Shown piece by piece: positions 17,082-24,364 of a stretch of DNA of 64,000 nucleotides. The position numbers and the translations under genes are program-made. Within the stretch, counting starts at the first letter, position 1; each line of letters opens with the position of its first letter. The stretch comes from an uncultured Ruminiclostridium sp. (lineage in GTDB: Bacteria > Bacillota > Clostridia > Oscillospirales > Ruminococcaceae). Below the pieces are notes generated by a model, which was given only the letters and a program-made list of their open reading frames with translations, did not search any database and had not been told where the DNA came from. The stretch spans positions 124,001-188,000 of the forward strand of contig CANRFO010000001.1 of assembly GCA_947629925.1 (NCBI GenBank), read 5' to 3'.

Positions 17082-17120
17082 TTACAAAATGGTTACAATT
17101 CGGTTACAATTCGGTAACAA
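17082..17120. promoter_or_regulatory. Four 11-bp-spaced TTACAA repeats upstream of lipA (Pho-box-like operator)
   Basis: Reading the plus strand: TTACAA at 17082, 17093 and 17104, and TAACAA at 17115, each separated by five bases (AATGG, TTCGG, TTCGG). Hexamers at exact 11-bp steps are the hallmark of dimeric OmpR/PhoB-family response regulators; B. subtilis PhoP sites are TTHACA-N5-TTHACA. Two further copies with the same TTCGG spacer precede the lipC promoter. The regulator itself is not in the window. Confidence 0.7.
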
Positions 17121-17150
17121 AAAAAGGCTCATGACCTGCATGAGCCTTTA
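17118..17150 (-). terminator. Terminator of the diguanylate cyclase gene
   Basis: Perfect 11-bp stem AAAGGCTCATG / CATGAGCCTTT with a 5-base loop; on the minus strand it is followed by a run of seven T, just after the stop codon at 17168. The end of the lipA repeat array overlaps its T-run. Confidence 0.9.
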
Positions 17151-17167
17151 ATATTATGAGAAATAGA

Positions 17168-19174
17168 TCAGGTGAGCGTATTGCCAAGGTCAAGGGACTG
17201 TCCGTCAGCGGGTTCATAGATATGATAGTTCGCCTTGCCGTTCTTCTTTACGAAGTACATCGCTTCGTCAGCGGCACCTACTATCGTTTCGGCGTTATTG
17301 TCGCCGCGTCCCGCAAGACAGATACCTATACTTGCCTGAACGTTCAGTATGATACCGAGGCTCTGGCAGTTATATCCCTGATACAGGCTGTCGATTATGC
17401 TCATTGCGAAGTTGTCGCATTCGTTCACCTTTTCAGGTTCGTTCACGCAGATAACGAACTCATCGCCGCCGAAGCGTCCCGCGATACCGCTTCCGCCGAC
17501 GCTCGCCTTCAGCGTGTCGGCAACGTACTTGATGACTTCGTCGCCCACGTTGTGACCGTAACGGTCGTTTACAAACTTAAAGTCATCGACGTCGATAAAC
17601 AGGATCGCAAGTGTTTCGTCAGGTCTTCTGCGTTCAAGCATTTTCTGAAGCTCACGCAGGAACGTACTTCTGTTGTAAAGCTGTGAAAGGAAGTCGTAGC
17701 TTGCCTTCTGCGAAAGCTGGAGGCTGGTGTTCTTCTTTTTGGTTATATCGGTGACGACGCCCAGCACACGAGTGGTATCGCCCACACGGTTGGTAACGGA
17801 GCTTGCCTTTACATTAACCCAGATCTCGTCGCCGTCCTTATTCTTGACCTGATATTCGTTTTCGATATATTCACGGTCGTTGTTGATAAGGGTGTTCATA
17901 TCCTTCTGAAAATGGCGGGCGTCCTTTTCCGTCATGAGCAGGTCGAGGAATCCGCCGTCGCAGAGCGTTGCTTTGGAAGCGTCTATACCGAACATCTCAA
18001 GGAAGTTGTCGGAGCAGTACATCGACTTGTCGTCAAGATTCCACTCGAACAGCATACTGTTGGACAGCGAGGCGATAGTCTTATGAACGTCCTCGGAGAT
18101 ATACGAGTCGTCCAGAAGGTCGTTGAACGCTTCGGAAATAAGCTGATACTCATAGCCCTTGAAGGAGGGCAGACGTTTCTGACGGTCGCCTGAGTTTATC
18201 TCCTCCATCGAGGAGGTTATAACGCCGATAGGAGTTATCGCACGGCGGTAGATAGCAAAAGCTATTAACGTGTCGAGGACGATGAATGCGGAGAAAACAA
18301 AAAGACCGAAGATAATGTTCCATTTTATGTCGGATTCGGCGGCAGACGCGGGATAAGTCCCTATCCATACCCAGTCGCTTCCGCCGATGGTTCCGTAAGA
18401 GCCGAAGTATCCGTTTTCGGAGAAGGTGGTATATTTCTGGTCAGCGGCTGCTTCCGCAGCTGTTTCAGGTATTGAAACAGGCAGCGCGGCGGAGTCTGCT
18501 CTCGCTATTGAACCGTTCGCGTTGATAACGTTGCCTGCGCCGTCTCTGAACATGATTTTGCCGTTGTTGTTCAGGAAAGAGGAGGTAGTGAGATAGCTGT
18601 TCAGAACATCGGCGTCAGCCGCTGCCGCTATGTATCCCACGGAGCCTGAGGTATTTTCAACAGCCTTCACAATGTAAATAACGCTGGTACCGTATTTTTC
18701 ATTATCTATGAACACAGGGCTTATGTACACGCCGTCTGCGCCGATATAGCTGCTTTCGGAAGGATTGAGCTGCTCGCTGTATCCCTCAAAAAGATTCTGC
18801 GCAAGGTTCAGCTCGGTTTTCGTATTGGCTACTACCAGACCGTTGCTGTCGGTGATTATCATATCAAGCACGGCTTCGTCGTTTGCGGCGGTGCCTGAAA
18901 GTATATCGTCCACCTGATCCTTTATTGCAGTGTAATCCCCGCCTGCGGCGCGCTGTATAAGGTTTATCTTCGACATTGCCGAAAGACTTGCTTCATAGCG
19001 GTCGAAGAACAGCGTCTGCGCTTTGGCGGACGAGTATGCCGCAGAAGCGGCTTCGTCGGTCACCATTCTGTTGTAGAAATCGCTGTATATATAACTTCCT
19101 GCGATCCCCACTATTACGGCGGGCAAAACGATGGACACAGCGATAAGGATCTTAAAAGTTGTTTTCAGCTTCAT
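17168..19174 (-). CDS. Membrane diguanylate cyclase (dCache sensor - HAMP - PAS - GGDEF)
   Basis: 668 residues. Transmembrane helices at about 8-30 and 287-310 flank an extracytoplasmic dCache-like sensor of ~255 residues. A HAMP-like linker (RAITPIGVITSSMEEINSGD) follows, then PAS at ~374-490 and GGDEF at ~500-660. The active site is intact: FIDVDDFKFVND and GRFGGDEFVI (Gly569-Phe573). The inhibitory RxxD site expected nine residues before GGDEF is GGSG, so feedback inhibition by c-di-GMP is unlikely by that route. It makes c-di-GMP from two GTP in response to an external ligand. The PilZ gene lies 81 bp upstream on the same strand. Confidence 0.95.
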   Translation of the reverse strand: MKLKTTFKILIAVSIVLPAVIVGIAGSYIYSDFYNRMVTDEAASAAYSSAKAQTLFFDRYEASLSAMSKINLIQRAAGGDYTAIKDQVDDILSGTAANDEAVLDMIITDSNGLVVANTKTELNLAQNLFEGYSEQLNPSESSYIGADGVYISPVFIDNEKYGTSVIYIVKAVENTSGSVGYIAAAADADVLNSYLTTSSFLNNNGKIMFRDGAGNVINANGSIARADSAALPVSIPETAAEAAADQKYTTFSENGYFGSYGTIGGSDWVWIGTYPASAAESDIKWNIIFGLFVFSAFIVLDTLIAFAIYRRAITPIGVITSSMEEINSGDRQKRLPSFKGYEYQLISEAFNDLLDDSYISEDVHKTIASLSNSMLFEWNLDDKSMYCSDNFLEMFGIDASKATLCDGGFLDLLMTEKDARHFQKDMNTLINNDREYIENEYQVKNKDGDEIWVNVKASSVTNRVGDTTRVLGVVTDITKKKNTSLQLSQKASYDFLSQLYNRSTFLRELQKMLERRRPDETLAILFIDVDDFKFVNDRYGHNVGDEVIKYVADTLKASVGGSGIAGRFGGDEFVICVNEPEKVNECDNFAMSIIDSLYQGYNCQSLGIILNVQASIGICLAGRGDNNAETIVGAADEAMYFVKKNGKANYHIYEPADGQSLDLGNTLT

Positions 19175-19255
19175 AGCTTTTCCTTCCGTTCACAGCCTTC
19201 CGCGCTGTTTACGGCGCGGACAGTCTGTTATTTTATTTATTTTGCTGCGGAGACG

Positions 19256-19936
19256 TCACTGCTTGCTGCTGTCGTTCCGCATATTATTGAGCTGTACCTG
19301 GAATACATACTTTGCAAAGTTTTCTTCGGTAGAGGGAGCAACGTTTATAAAGCGGCAGCCGTAGCCGAGAACATCGCCTTCTGCGGTAGTCTGAAGTCTG
19401 ATTATCTCCGCCGAAACGTCCACGGCGTTCCCGTTAAGGTCAACAGTGAGCAGCAGCTTGTCGTTTTTCAGAAGCTCTTCGTTGCAGATACAAAGGAAGA
19501 TACCGCCTATGCTGAAGTCTTTTATCTTTGCCACGGCGGGGACTTTCAGCACGTTTCTTACGCCGCCTCTTTCGATGGCGTTTATCACGCAGTCAAGGTC
19601 AGCCTGTACCTTATAGTATTTTCTGCGTTCTTCCATTACCTGAGCTCTGGCGGTGCGAAGCACCACGTCTATCTGACTGCTTGTTGACGAGCGGACAAAT
19701 GCGGGATATTTTATTCTTTCGCCGCTTCTCATATACGCTATGACAGAAACTTCGCTGTTCTTTTCCAGTATCGGCATATCGTTTTCCTTAACGATAAGCA
19801 GCGTTTCGGAGCGTCCTGTCATGCTGTTCGTGACGGTAGGCACGGAAAACTGTTCGTTTTCGGCAGTTATGAGCAGTTTATCCTCAGAGTCAAGCACATC
19901 TGCTTTTTGTATCCTTTCTTTAGAGATTATTGCCAT
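19256..19936 (-). CDS. PilZ-domain c-di-GMP effector (YcgR-like architecture)
   Basis: 226 residues from ATG 19936, chosen for the GAGGTGG site just upstream; an in-frame start 48 bases earlier has none. The N-terminal ~95 residues resemble the YcgR/FlgZ N-domain. The PilZ domain begins with the ligand motif ERRKYYKV (R-x-x-x-R-like) around residue 105 and has IKDFSIGGIFL (D-x-S-x-x-G) near 150, the two c-di-GMP contacts. It binds c-di-GMP and relays it to motility or surface machinery. Position next to a cyclase suggests a dedicated pair. Confidence 0.9.
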   Translation of the reverse strand: MAIISKERIQKADVLDSEDKLLITAENEQFSVPTVTNSMTGRSETLLIVKENDMPILEKNSEVSVIAYMRSGERIKYPAFVRSSTSSQIDVVLRTARAQVMEERRKYYKVQADLDCVINAIERGGVRNVLKVPAVAKIKDFSIGGIFLCICNEELLKNDKLLLTVDLNGNAVDVSAEIIRLQTTAEGDVLGYGCRFINVAPSTEENFAKYVFQVQLNNMRNDSSKQ

Positions 19937-20123
19937 TGCAATACCACCTCGAAACAAATTAAAATTTGGATCAACGCCGCACAAAGCTCACACTCAGGCA
20001 TATTGTGTGAAAAGGCGATTCCCAAGCCTTCGGAGCGTCCGTTCCCGACCGCTTTGTATCTTCATGCGGAACGACCTGCTGCGGCAGGATCAAAGTCCTT
20101 TTTTATTCAGCAGATAATTATAC
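19937..20123 (-). promoter_or_regulatory. Structured 5' leader of the PilZ gene
   Basis: About 187 bases lie between the promoter and the PilZ start. On the minus strand they contain an interrupted stem GTCGTTCCGC...GCGG..GGGAACG and a CTGC-CGCAG hairpin. I looked for a c-di-GMP-I or -II riboswitch core and did not find it. The region may still be regulatory. Confidence 0.35.
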
Positions 20124-20129
20124 AATTTT

Positions 20130-20158
20130 ATTATACATTATCTTTCCCAAGAAATCAA
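20130..20158 (-). promoter_or_regulatory. Promoter of the PilZ-diguanylate cyclase operon
   Basis: Minus strand TTGATT (20158-20153), 17-bp spacer, TATAAT (20135-20130). Confidence 0.7.
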
Positions 20159-20297
20159 GTATTTAATAAAAATTTTCAGTCAATTTGCACTACAGAAATC
20201 GTGAAAATTTTTCTCTGTTCTCTCGGAAACCTTTGAAAAAAGCGGTTTGCGCATAGTCAAAAATGTACCCTGCCGACAAAATTTTACACCTTTTTTC

Positions 20298-20326
20298 TTG
20301 ACAAAGGCAAAATACGATAGTATAAT
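20298..20326 (+). promoter_or_regulatory. Consensus sigma-A promoter of a candidate small RNA
   Basis: TTGACA at 20298-20303, exactly 17 bp, TATAAT at 20321-20326: a full consensus match. Transcription would begin near 20333. No conventional gene lies downstream before the terminator at 20561-20600. Confidence 0.85.
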
Positions 20327-20332
20327 CAGATG

Positions 20333-20600
20333 AAGCAGGAGAAAGCTCCCGCTGACCCGAAGGACGACGTTTGTTTTTTACAAAACGGCAAAGAAACGAG
20401 AAAACGCCGTCCTGCTTACCAAGGGTAACATATGATGACAGCCGCTCCATGGTAAAAAGACGCAATGCGGAAAGAGAGCAACAGTCGACAGAAGCTTTCC
20501 TGCGCGCCGCGCCGACCTTGCCGCTTTTTGAGACGGTGAAAATCCAGAATTACTATACATAAACCTCTCTGTTACTCAGAACAGAGAGGTTTAGTTTATT
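20333..20600 (+). ncRNA. Candidate non-coding or dual-function RNA, ~265 nt, unassigned
   Basis: Bounded by a perfect promoter and a 13-bp terminator. The 5' third can form alternative pairings: AGGACG with CGTCCT, or AGCAGG with CCTGCT, which share bases. I could not match it to RNase P, tmRNA, SRP RNA or known riboswitch cores. Two tiny frames exist: MMTAAPW (20432-20455, weak AAGGG site) and an overlapping 37-codon frame from ATG 20449 whose start overlaps the first stop. Coding is therefore not excluded. This and the two promoters describe most of the 970-bp stretch between the PilZ and RNHCP genes. Confidence 0.5.
20561..20600 (+). terminator. Terminator of the candidate RNA
   Basis: Perfect 13-bp stem AAACCTCTCTGTT / AACAGAGAGGTTT with a 6-base loop, followed by T-rich AGTTTATTTC. 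Confidence 0.85.
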
Positions 20601-20692
20601 TCGGAAAGCCTGCGGGAAATTTCACGTCATGTAAGATAAAACGCTTTTCACCTAAATGGTGACAGAGGTAATATATTAAACGGGCATAAGTA

Positions 20693-20721
20693 TTGACAAT
20701 ACCGAGTTAATATGATATATT
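20693..20721 (+). promoter_or_regulatory. Promoter of the RNHCP gene
   Basis: TTGACA at 20693-20698, 17-bp spacer, TATATT at 20716-20721. The predicted leader before the gene is about 175 bases long. Confidence 0.8.
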
Positions 20722-20799
20722 TTATTTATCAACAGGAAAGGAGGCTTACAGGACGAACGGTCGTTAAACCGTAAAATTTTTTGAAAAGGAGGGTTCTTT

Positions 20800-20838
20800 T
20801 TGAAACACAAGAACGAAAACATGGTGATAGCAGTTTGA
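20800..20838 (+). CDS. Possible 12-codon leader peptide before RNHCP
   Basis: TTG at 20800 has a strong AAGGAGGG site at 20786-20793. The frame encodes (M)KHKNENMVIAV and stops at TGA 20836-20838. The last codons overlap the left arm of the hairpin described next. The length, strong ribosome site and position inside a stem-loop resemble leader peptides of attenuators. Translation is not proven. Confidence 0.45.
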   Translation: MKHKNENMVIAV

Positions 20839-20895
20839 GCGGGAGGTTTGAACTGTCTTACCTCCCCCCAGTCATAAAACTGCTGTTACGGGAGG
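20829..20895 (+). promoter_or_regulatory. Attenuator-like stem-loops controlling the RNHCP ribosome site
   Basis: AGCAGTTT (20829-20836) pairs with AAACTGCT (20877-20884), enclosing GGGAGGT (20841-20847) paired with ACCTCCC (20860-20866). The gene's own ribosome site is GGGAGG at 20890-20895, identical to the inner left arm, so ACCTCCC could pair with either. A ribosome paused on the leader frame would change which pairing forms. This is inference from complementarity. Confidence 0.5.
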
Positions 20896-20904
20896 AATCA
20901 CTCT

Positions 20905-21330
20905 ATGAACCGCGAAAACAAGCGGAAAAGCTATCAGAAAGGTTATTATAAAAATCACCCCTGCGACGATGTGTTCGTCTGCGCAGTATGCGGCAGAACA
21001 GTCGCTGCGGAAGGCTCAGGCGTAAATCACCGCAACCACTGTCCCAACTGTCTTTCAAGTCTGCATCTTGATAATCAGGCGGGCGACAGGGAGGCGGACT
21101 GCGGCGGGATAATGGACCCCGTTGCGGTATGGGTAAGAAAAAACGGCGAGTGGGCGATAATCCACCGCTGCCGCCGCTGCGGAAAGCTTTCAAGCAACTG
21201 CGTCGCCGCTGACGACAATCCGATGAAGCTGATGTCGATAGCGCTGAAGCCGTTATGTCAGCCGCTTTTCCCAATTGAACGGATAGAGGAGCTGACAAGC
21301 CTTATGGCAGGGGACGGAAAAATAAAATAA
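20905..21330 (+). CDS. RNHCP-domain zinc-ribbon protein
   Basis: 141 residues, basic N-terminus then FVCAVCGRTV, RNHCPNCLSSLHLD, GDREADCGGIMDPVAVWV, HRCRRCGKLSSNCVAADDN. These are the defining motifs of the RNHCP domain, with several CxxC pairs expected to bind zinc. The family is found in many Firmicutes and actinobacteria; its biochemical role is not established, and association with RNA or ribosomes is only a guess from its basic, zinc-ribbon nature. It is monocistronic with a long structured leader and its own terminator. Confidence 0.88.
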   Translation: MNRENKRKSYQKGYYKNHPCDDVFVCAVCGRTVAAEGSGVNHRNHCPNCLSSLHLDNQAGDREADCGGIMDPVAVWVRKNGEWAIIHRCRRCGKLSSNCVAADDNPMKLMSIALKPLCQPLFPIERIEELTSLMAGDGKIK

Positions 21331-21343
21331 TAATCGCATAATT

Positions 21344-21368
21344 AAAAGGGACTGTTTAGTCCCTTTTT
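21344..21368. terminator. Bidirectional terminator between RNHCP and the GH27 gene
   Basis: AAAAGGGACT-gttt-AGTCCCTTTTT; A-run and T-run on the two sides serve both converging genes. Confidence 0.9.
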
Positions 21369-21390
21369 CGATTTAAACATATTTGCCAGC

Positions 21391-22653
21391 TCATTTGATG
21401 TAAAACGCCTTTGCTCCGTGGCTTGCGAGGTTCACCTTTATCATATCTGCGGCGGGGATATTTTCCCCGCTCCAAAGCTCGGTGCATTGTGAAAATTCCT
21501 CTATCTCCAGATCGGAAACAGGTATCTCCACAGTCCCGCTGTTTTCGCCTGCGTTGAATATCGCCGCATAAGCTCCGCCATCTGCGCTTGCGGCCGCCCA
21601 CAAAATATACTCGTTCCCGCCAAGCTCTCTGCGCCACACCTGATGAGAATGGCGGGCATTTTTGTGCATTTTCAGAATATTCTCGTTGGTTAAAAGGGCG
21701 TAGGTGAAGTCGTCAAGCCCCTCCTGCATATCCCCGCCTATCATAAGCGGGGAGCGGAAAATGCTCCAGAGGGTCAGCATAGTAACCTGCTCGTCTTCGG
21801 TGAACTTCGTGCGGTTTTCCCTGCCGTAGTCCTGGAGTATCGCTCCCACAGGCAGCATATCCGCGTCGGGGAAATGTCCGTTTCCCGTATGGACGCACCA
21901 TTTTTCCGCCCGTTCGAACATATTGTACAGCAAATCCCACTTGTCCCAGAAATCGTCGGTTATCCTCCACATATTCGATACCTGCTTTAAAAGCTCCGCC
22001 TTTTCCAGAGGAGCGGGACCGGGGGACAGGCTGAGCACCATATCTCTGCCGCAGGCGTGAAGCGCTTCGCTGAGCATTACAAGCTCCTTTTCCGCAGAGG
22101 GGAATTCCCTTGCGATGTCGTCGCACTTTATAAAATCCACGCCCCAGGAGGCGTAAAGACTGAAAATGCTGTCGTAGTATTCCCTTGCGCCCTCTTTATC
22201 TGGGTCAACGCCGTACATATCCGTGTTCCACATACAAATGCTGTCGGTCCTTGCTATCTGCCTTGCGTTCTTGTCAGAGCCGAGAATTGGGCAGGCGGCG
22301 TGGACTGCCTGTCTCGGTATTCCCCTCATGATATGTATGCCGAATTTCAACCCAAGGGAATGAACGTACTGCGCAAGGGGAGCAAAGCCCTTTCCTCCCG
22401 CCGAGGAGGGAAAACGGTTCTCCGCAGGAATAAGCCGTGAATATTCGTCCATGCAAAGAGGAGCAAAGGGGTGGTACTCGTGACCGTCCGCCTCGGCGGA
22501 GGACCACTGAATGTCCACCACAACGTATTCCCAACCGTATTTTTTCAGATTTTTCGCCATATATTCGGCGTTTTTGCGAACGGCGTCCTCTTTAACCGCC
22601 GCTCCCCAGCAGTCCCAGCTGTTCCAGCCCATAGGTGCAGTTTTAAGTTCCAT
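21391..22653 (-). CDS. GH27 alpha-galactosidase (cytoplasmic)
   Basis: 420 residues and no signal peptide. GH27 landmarks in order: PMGWNSWDCWG at 7-17, VVVDIQW, KFGIHIMRGIPRQA, the nucleophile strand VDFIKCDD (Asp178) and the acid/base region WRITDDFWD (Asp233/234). The C-terminal ~90 residues form the usual antiparallel beta domain. It should remove terminal alpha-galactose, or in some relatives beta-L-arabinopyranose, from oligosaccharides taken into the cell. It is the third gene of an apparent operon with lipC and lipB (12-bp gap to lipB), the only clear metabolic clue for that lipoprotein family. Confidence 0.92.
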   Translation of the reverse strand: MELKTAPMGWNSWDCWGAAVKEDAVRKNAEYMAKNLKKYGWEYVVVDIQWSSAEADGHEYHPFAPLCMDEYSRLIPAENRFPSSAGGKGFAPLAQYVHSLGLKFGIHIMRGIPRQAVHAACPILGSDKNARQIARTDSICMWNTDMYGVDPDKEGAREYYDSIFSLYASWGVDFIKCDDIAREFPSAEKELVMLSEALHACGRDMVLSLSPGPAPLEKAELLKQVSNMWRITDDFWDKWDLLYNMFERAEKWCVHTGNGHFPDADMLPVGAILQDYGRENRTKFTEDEQVTMLTLWSIFRSPLMIGGDMQEGLDDFTYALLTNENILKMHKNARHSHQVWRRELGGNEYILWAAASADGGAYAAIFNAGENSGTVEIPVSDLEIEEFSQCTELWSGENIPAADMIKVNLASHGAKAFYIK

Positions 22654-22665
22654 AGTGTTCCTCCG

Positions 22666-24351
22666 TCAATTGTTATTTTTTCTTATATACAATATATTTG
22701 TCAGCTCAAGCGTATCTGTGTTGTTTCCGTTTGGCACATACACAGGGTACTCAGTCACTTCCGCCGACATAAGCTCCCCCGAATGAGGGTGATACCAGAA
22801 CCAATTCCCGCCGTTATCCTCCCAGACAAACGGCATTTCACCGTAAGCCTGCCCCTCGGAGCATTCCTGACAAAAATACGCGTCGGAAAAATCTTCATCG
22901 GGAAAATATGATCTCAGCAGCTCGTTTGTATTTACTCCCACAAGACTTACCTCAGCTATGCCGTTTTCGGCGTCAAAAAGCTTTTTCCTGCTCATGCTGC
23001 CGAAGTCTAACGTCATCACCGAGCTGTTTGCTCTCACAAGGATAGAATCGGAAGATAAGCTGCAAAGTATCTCTACGTCCTCGTCCGCTTCAAATCCTAT
23101 CGTTTCTTTTTCTTCAGAATCGAACGAGTATTTTGTAAAGGCGGTCCCGTCTCTGTAAATAATGCTTTGCTCATCGATGGTAAAGAAATCGCTGAGCCCG
23201 CCTTCCGCGGCTTCGTAAACCGTTTCTGTCGTTCCGTCGTTTGTATTCACCGTTATCAGGTGATCTCCCGCCTCGTCATGCACTATCGCGGCAATATAGT
23301 CTCCTGCATTTTCGGCGTATTTTACATTGTCAAGAAGAAGCGTCTTTTCATTATACAGCGGTTTTCCCTCCGCTCCCGTTTTCACGATCCATAACTGCGC
23401 CTTTTCAAAGGCTCTGTGTTCAAAGACTCCGTATGGTATCTCAAGCTGATGATATGCCCCGAAGATATAATTATAATAGGAGTAGTCCTCGTCCTCCTCA
23501 CTTACGGCAACGTTCTCGTCCGCAGTAAACGTCCAGAAAAATTTATAAAGGCTGTAAAAGGGAAAGTAGGTTTTTTCAAAGTCTATCAGAGTATTTTCAT
23601 CGGAATGAGGGTGATACCAGCGATACTGCCCGTTTCCGTCAGCCCAGAGAACGCCTGAGTTTCCGCAGTCCTTGCACAGATACGCATCATACGCTCCTGC
23701 GTTGTACCTTTCCAGCACAAAATCCATTCCCTTTACGTCGGTAACTCCGTTTTCGGAGGAAAAATACTGATAGGAATTTCCGCTGTCTGCGTCAACGCCT
23801 GCGACTTCCTTTCCGTCGCTGAGAAAAAAATAAACTCCCTTGCTTACCGTATCGTAGCCTGACGCGGCGAAAAACTCTATCCTGCCGTTTTGCGGCGCAT
23901 AGACCACCTTTTCCAGCGACGTTCTCTTTTCCACCCGAACAAATTCGCTTTTGTCCTCTGTCATGGCATAAACATACCTGTTGTTGTAGTAGCCTTCGTG
24001 TTCGGGCGCGCACTGGTACAAGCCCGTATCGCGGTCGTATTTCTTTGCGGAAAGAAGGTAAAGCTTACTTTTCGTGCGGTCGAGCCTTCGGCTGAACAGA
24101 TAAAGGTATCCGGGAACGCACGCGTCCTCTCCCAGTATATCGGCGTATTCCGCATATTCCTCATCGTCCTTTTCAGGCATTATCACAGGCTGCATCACCG
24201 CAGGGTCAACATAGTCGTCAGGAACGGAAGTGTCCTCGGTGATATACGGTTCGGGCGTAAGATCTATATCTCCGCCGTAGCTGCCGCAGGCGGAAAGCAG
24301 CACCGCCGCTGCCGCCGTCAGGGCTAAAAGTTTGGACCTCGGTCTCATCAT
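22666..24351 (-). CDS. LipB: two-module lipoprotein of the CxxC/WYHPHS family
   Basis: 561 residues; lipobox L-S-A-C (Cys22). Two modules of ~230-260 residues each end in the family signature. The first has Cys226-Lys-Asp-Cys229, VLWADGNGQYR and Trp245-Tyr-His-Pro-His. The second has Cys494-Gln-Glu-Cys497, FVWEDNGGNWF and WYHPHSGE at 519-526. Between them are propeller-like strands such as HLITVNTNDGTTETVYEA. It lacks the CFIAPDP opening seen in LipA and LipC but keeps ACVPGYLYLF at 77-86. Start is ATG 24351 or the next codon. It is 13 bp downstream of lipC. Function unknown; surface sensing or ligand binding is a guess. Confidence 0.85.
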   Translation of the reverse strand: MMRPRSKLLALTAAAAVLLSACGSYGGDIDLTPEPYITEDTSVPDDYVDPAVMQPVIMPEKDDEEYAEYADILGEDACVPGYLYLFSRRLDRTKSKLYLLSAKKYDRDTGLYQCAPEHEGYYNNRYVYAMTEDKSEFVRVEKRTSLEKVVYAPQNGRIEFFAASGYDTVSKGVYFFLSDGKEVAGVDADSGNSYQYFSSENGVTDVKGMDFVLERYNAGAYDAYLCKDCGNSGVLWADGNGQYRWYHPHSDENTLIDFEKTYFPFYSLYKFFWTFTADENVAVSEEDEDYSYYNYIFGAYHQLEIPYGVFEHRAFEKAQLWIVKTGAEGKPLYNEKTLLLDNVKYAENAGDYIAAIVHDEAGDHLITVNTNDGTTETVYEAAEGGLSDFFTIDEQSIIYRDGTAFTKYSFDSEEKETIGFEADEDVEILCSLSSDSILVRANSSVMTLDFGSMSRKKLFDAENGIAEVSLVGVNTNELLRSYFPDEDFSDAYFCQECSEGQAYGEMPFVWEDNGGNWFWYHPHSGELMSAEVTEYPVYVPNGNNTDTLELTNILYIRKNNN

Positions 24352-24364
24352 ACTTCCTTTCCTT

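Noticed and set aside
19937..20123. c-di-GMP riboswitch upstream of the PilZ gene
   Set aside because: The conserved core of GEMM-I and the pseudoknot of GEMM-II were not found on the minus strand.
20534..20550. GGTGAAAATCC resembling part of a cobalamin riboswitch
   Set aside because: The B12 box and the rest of the cobalamin core are missing, and no cobalamin gene follows.
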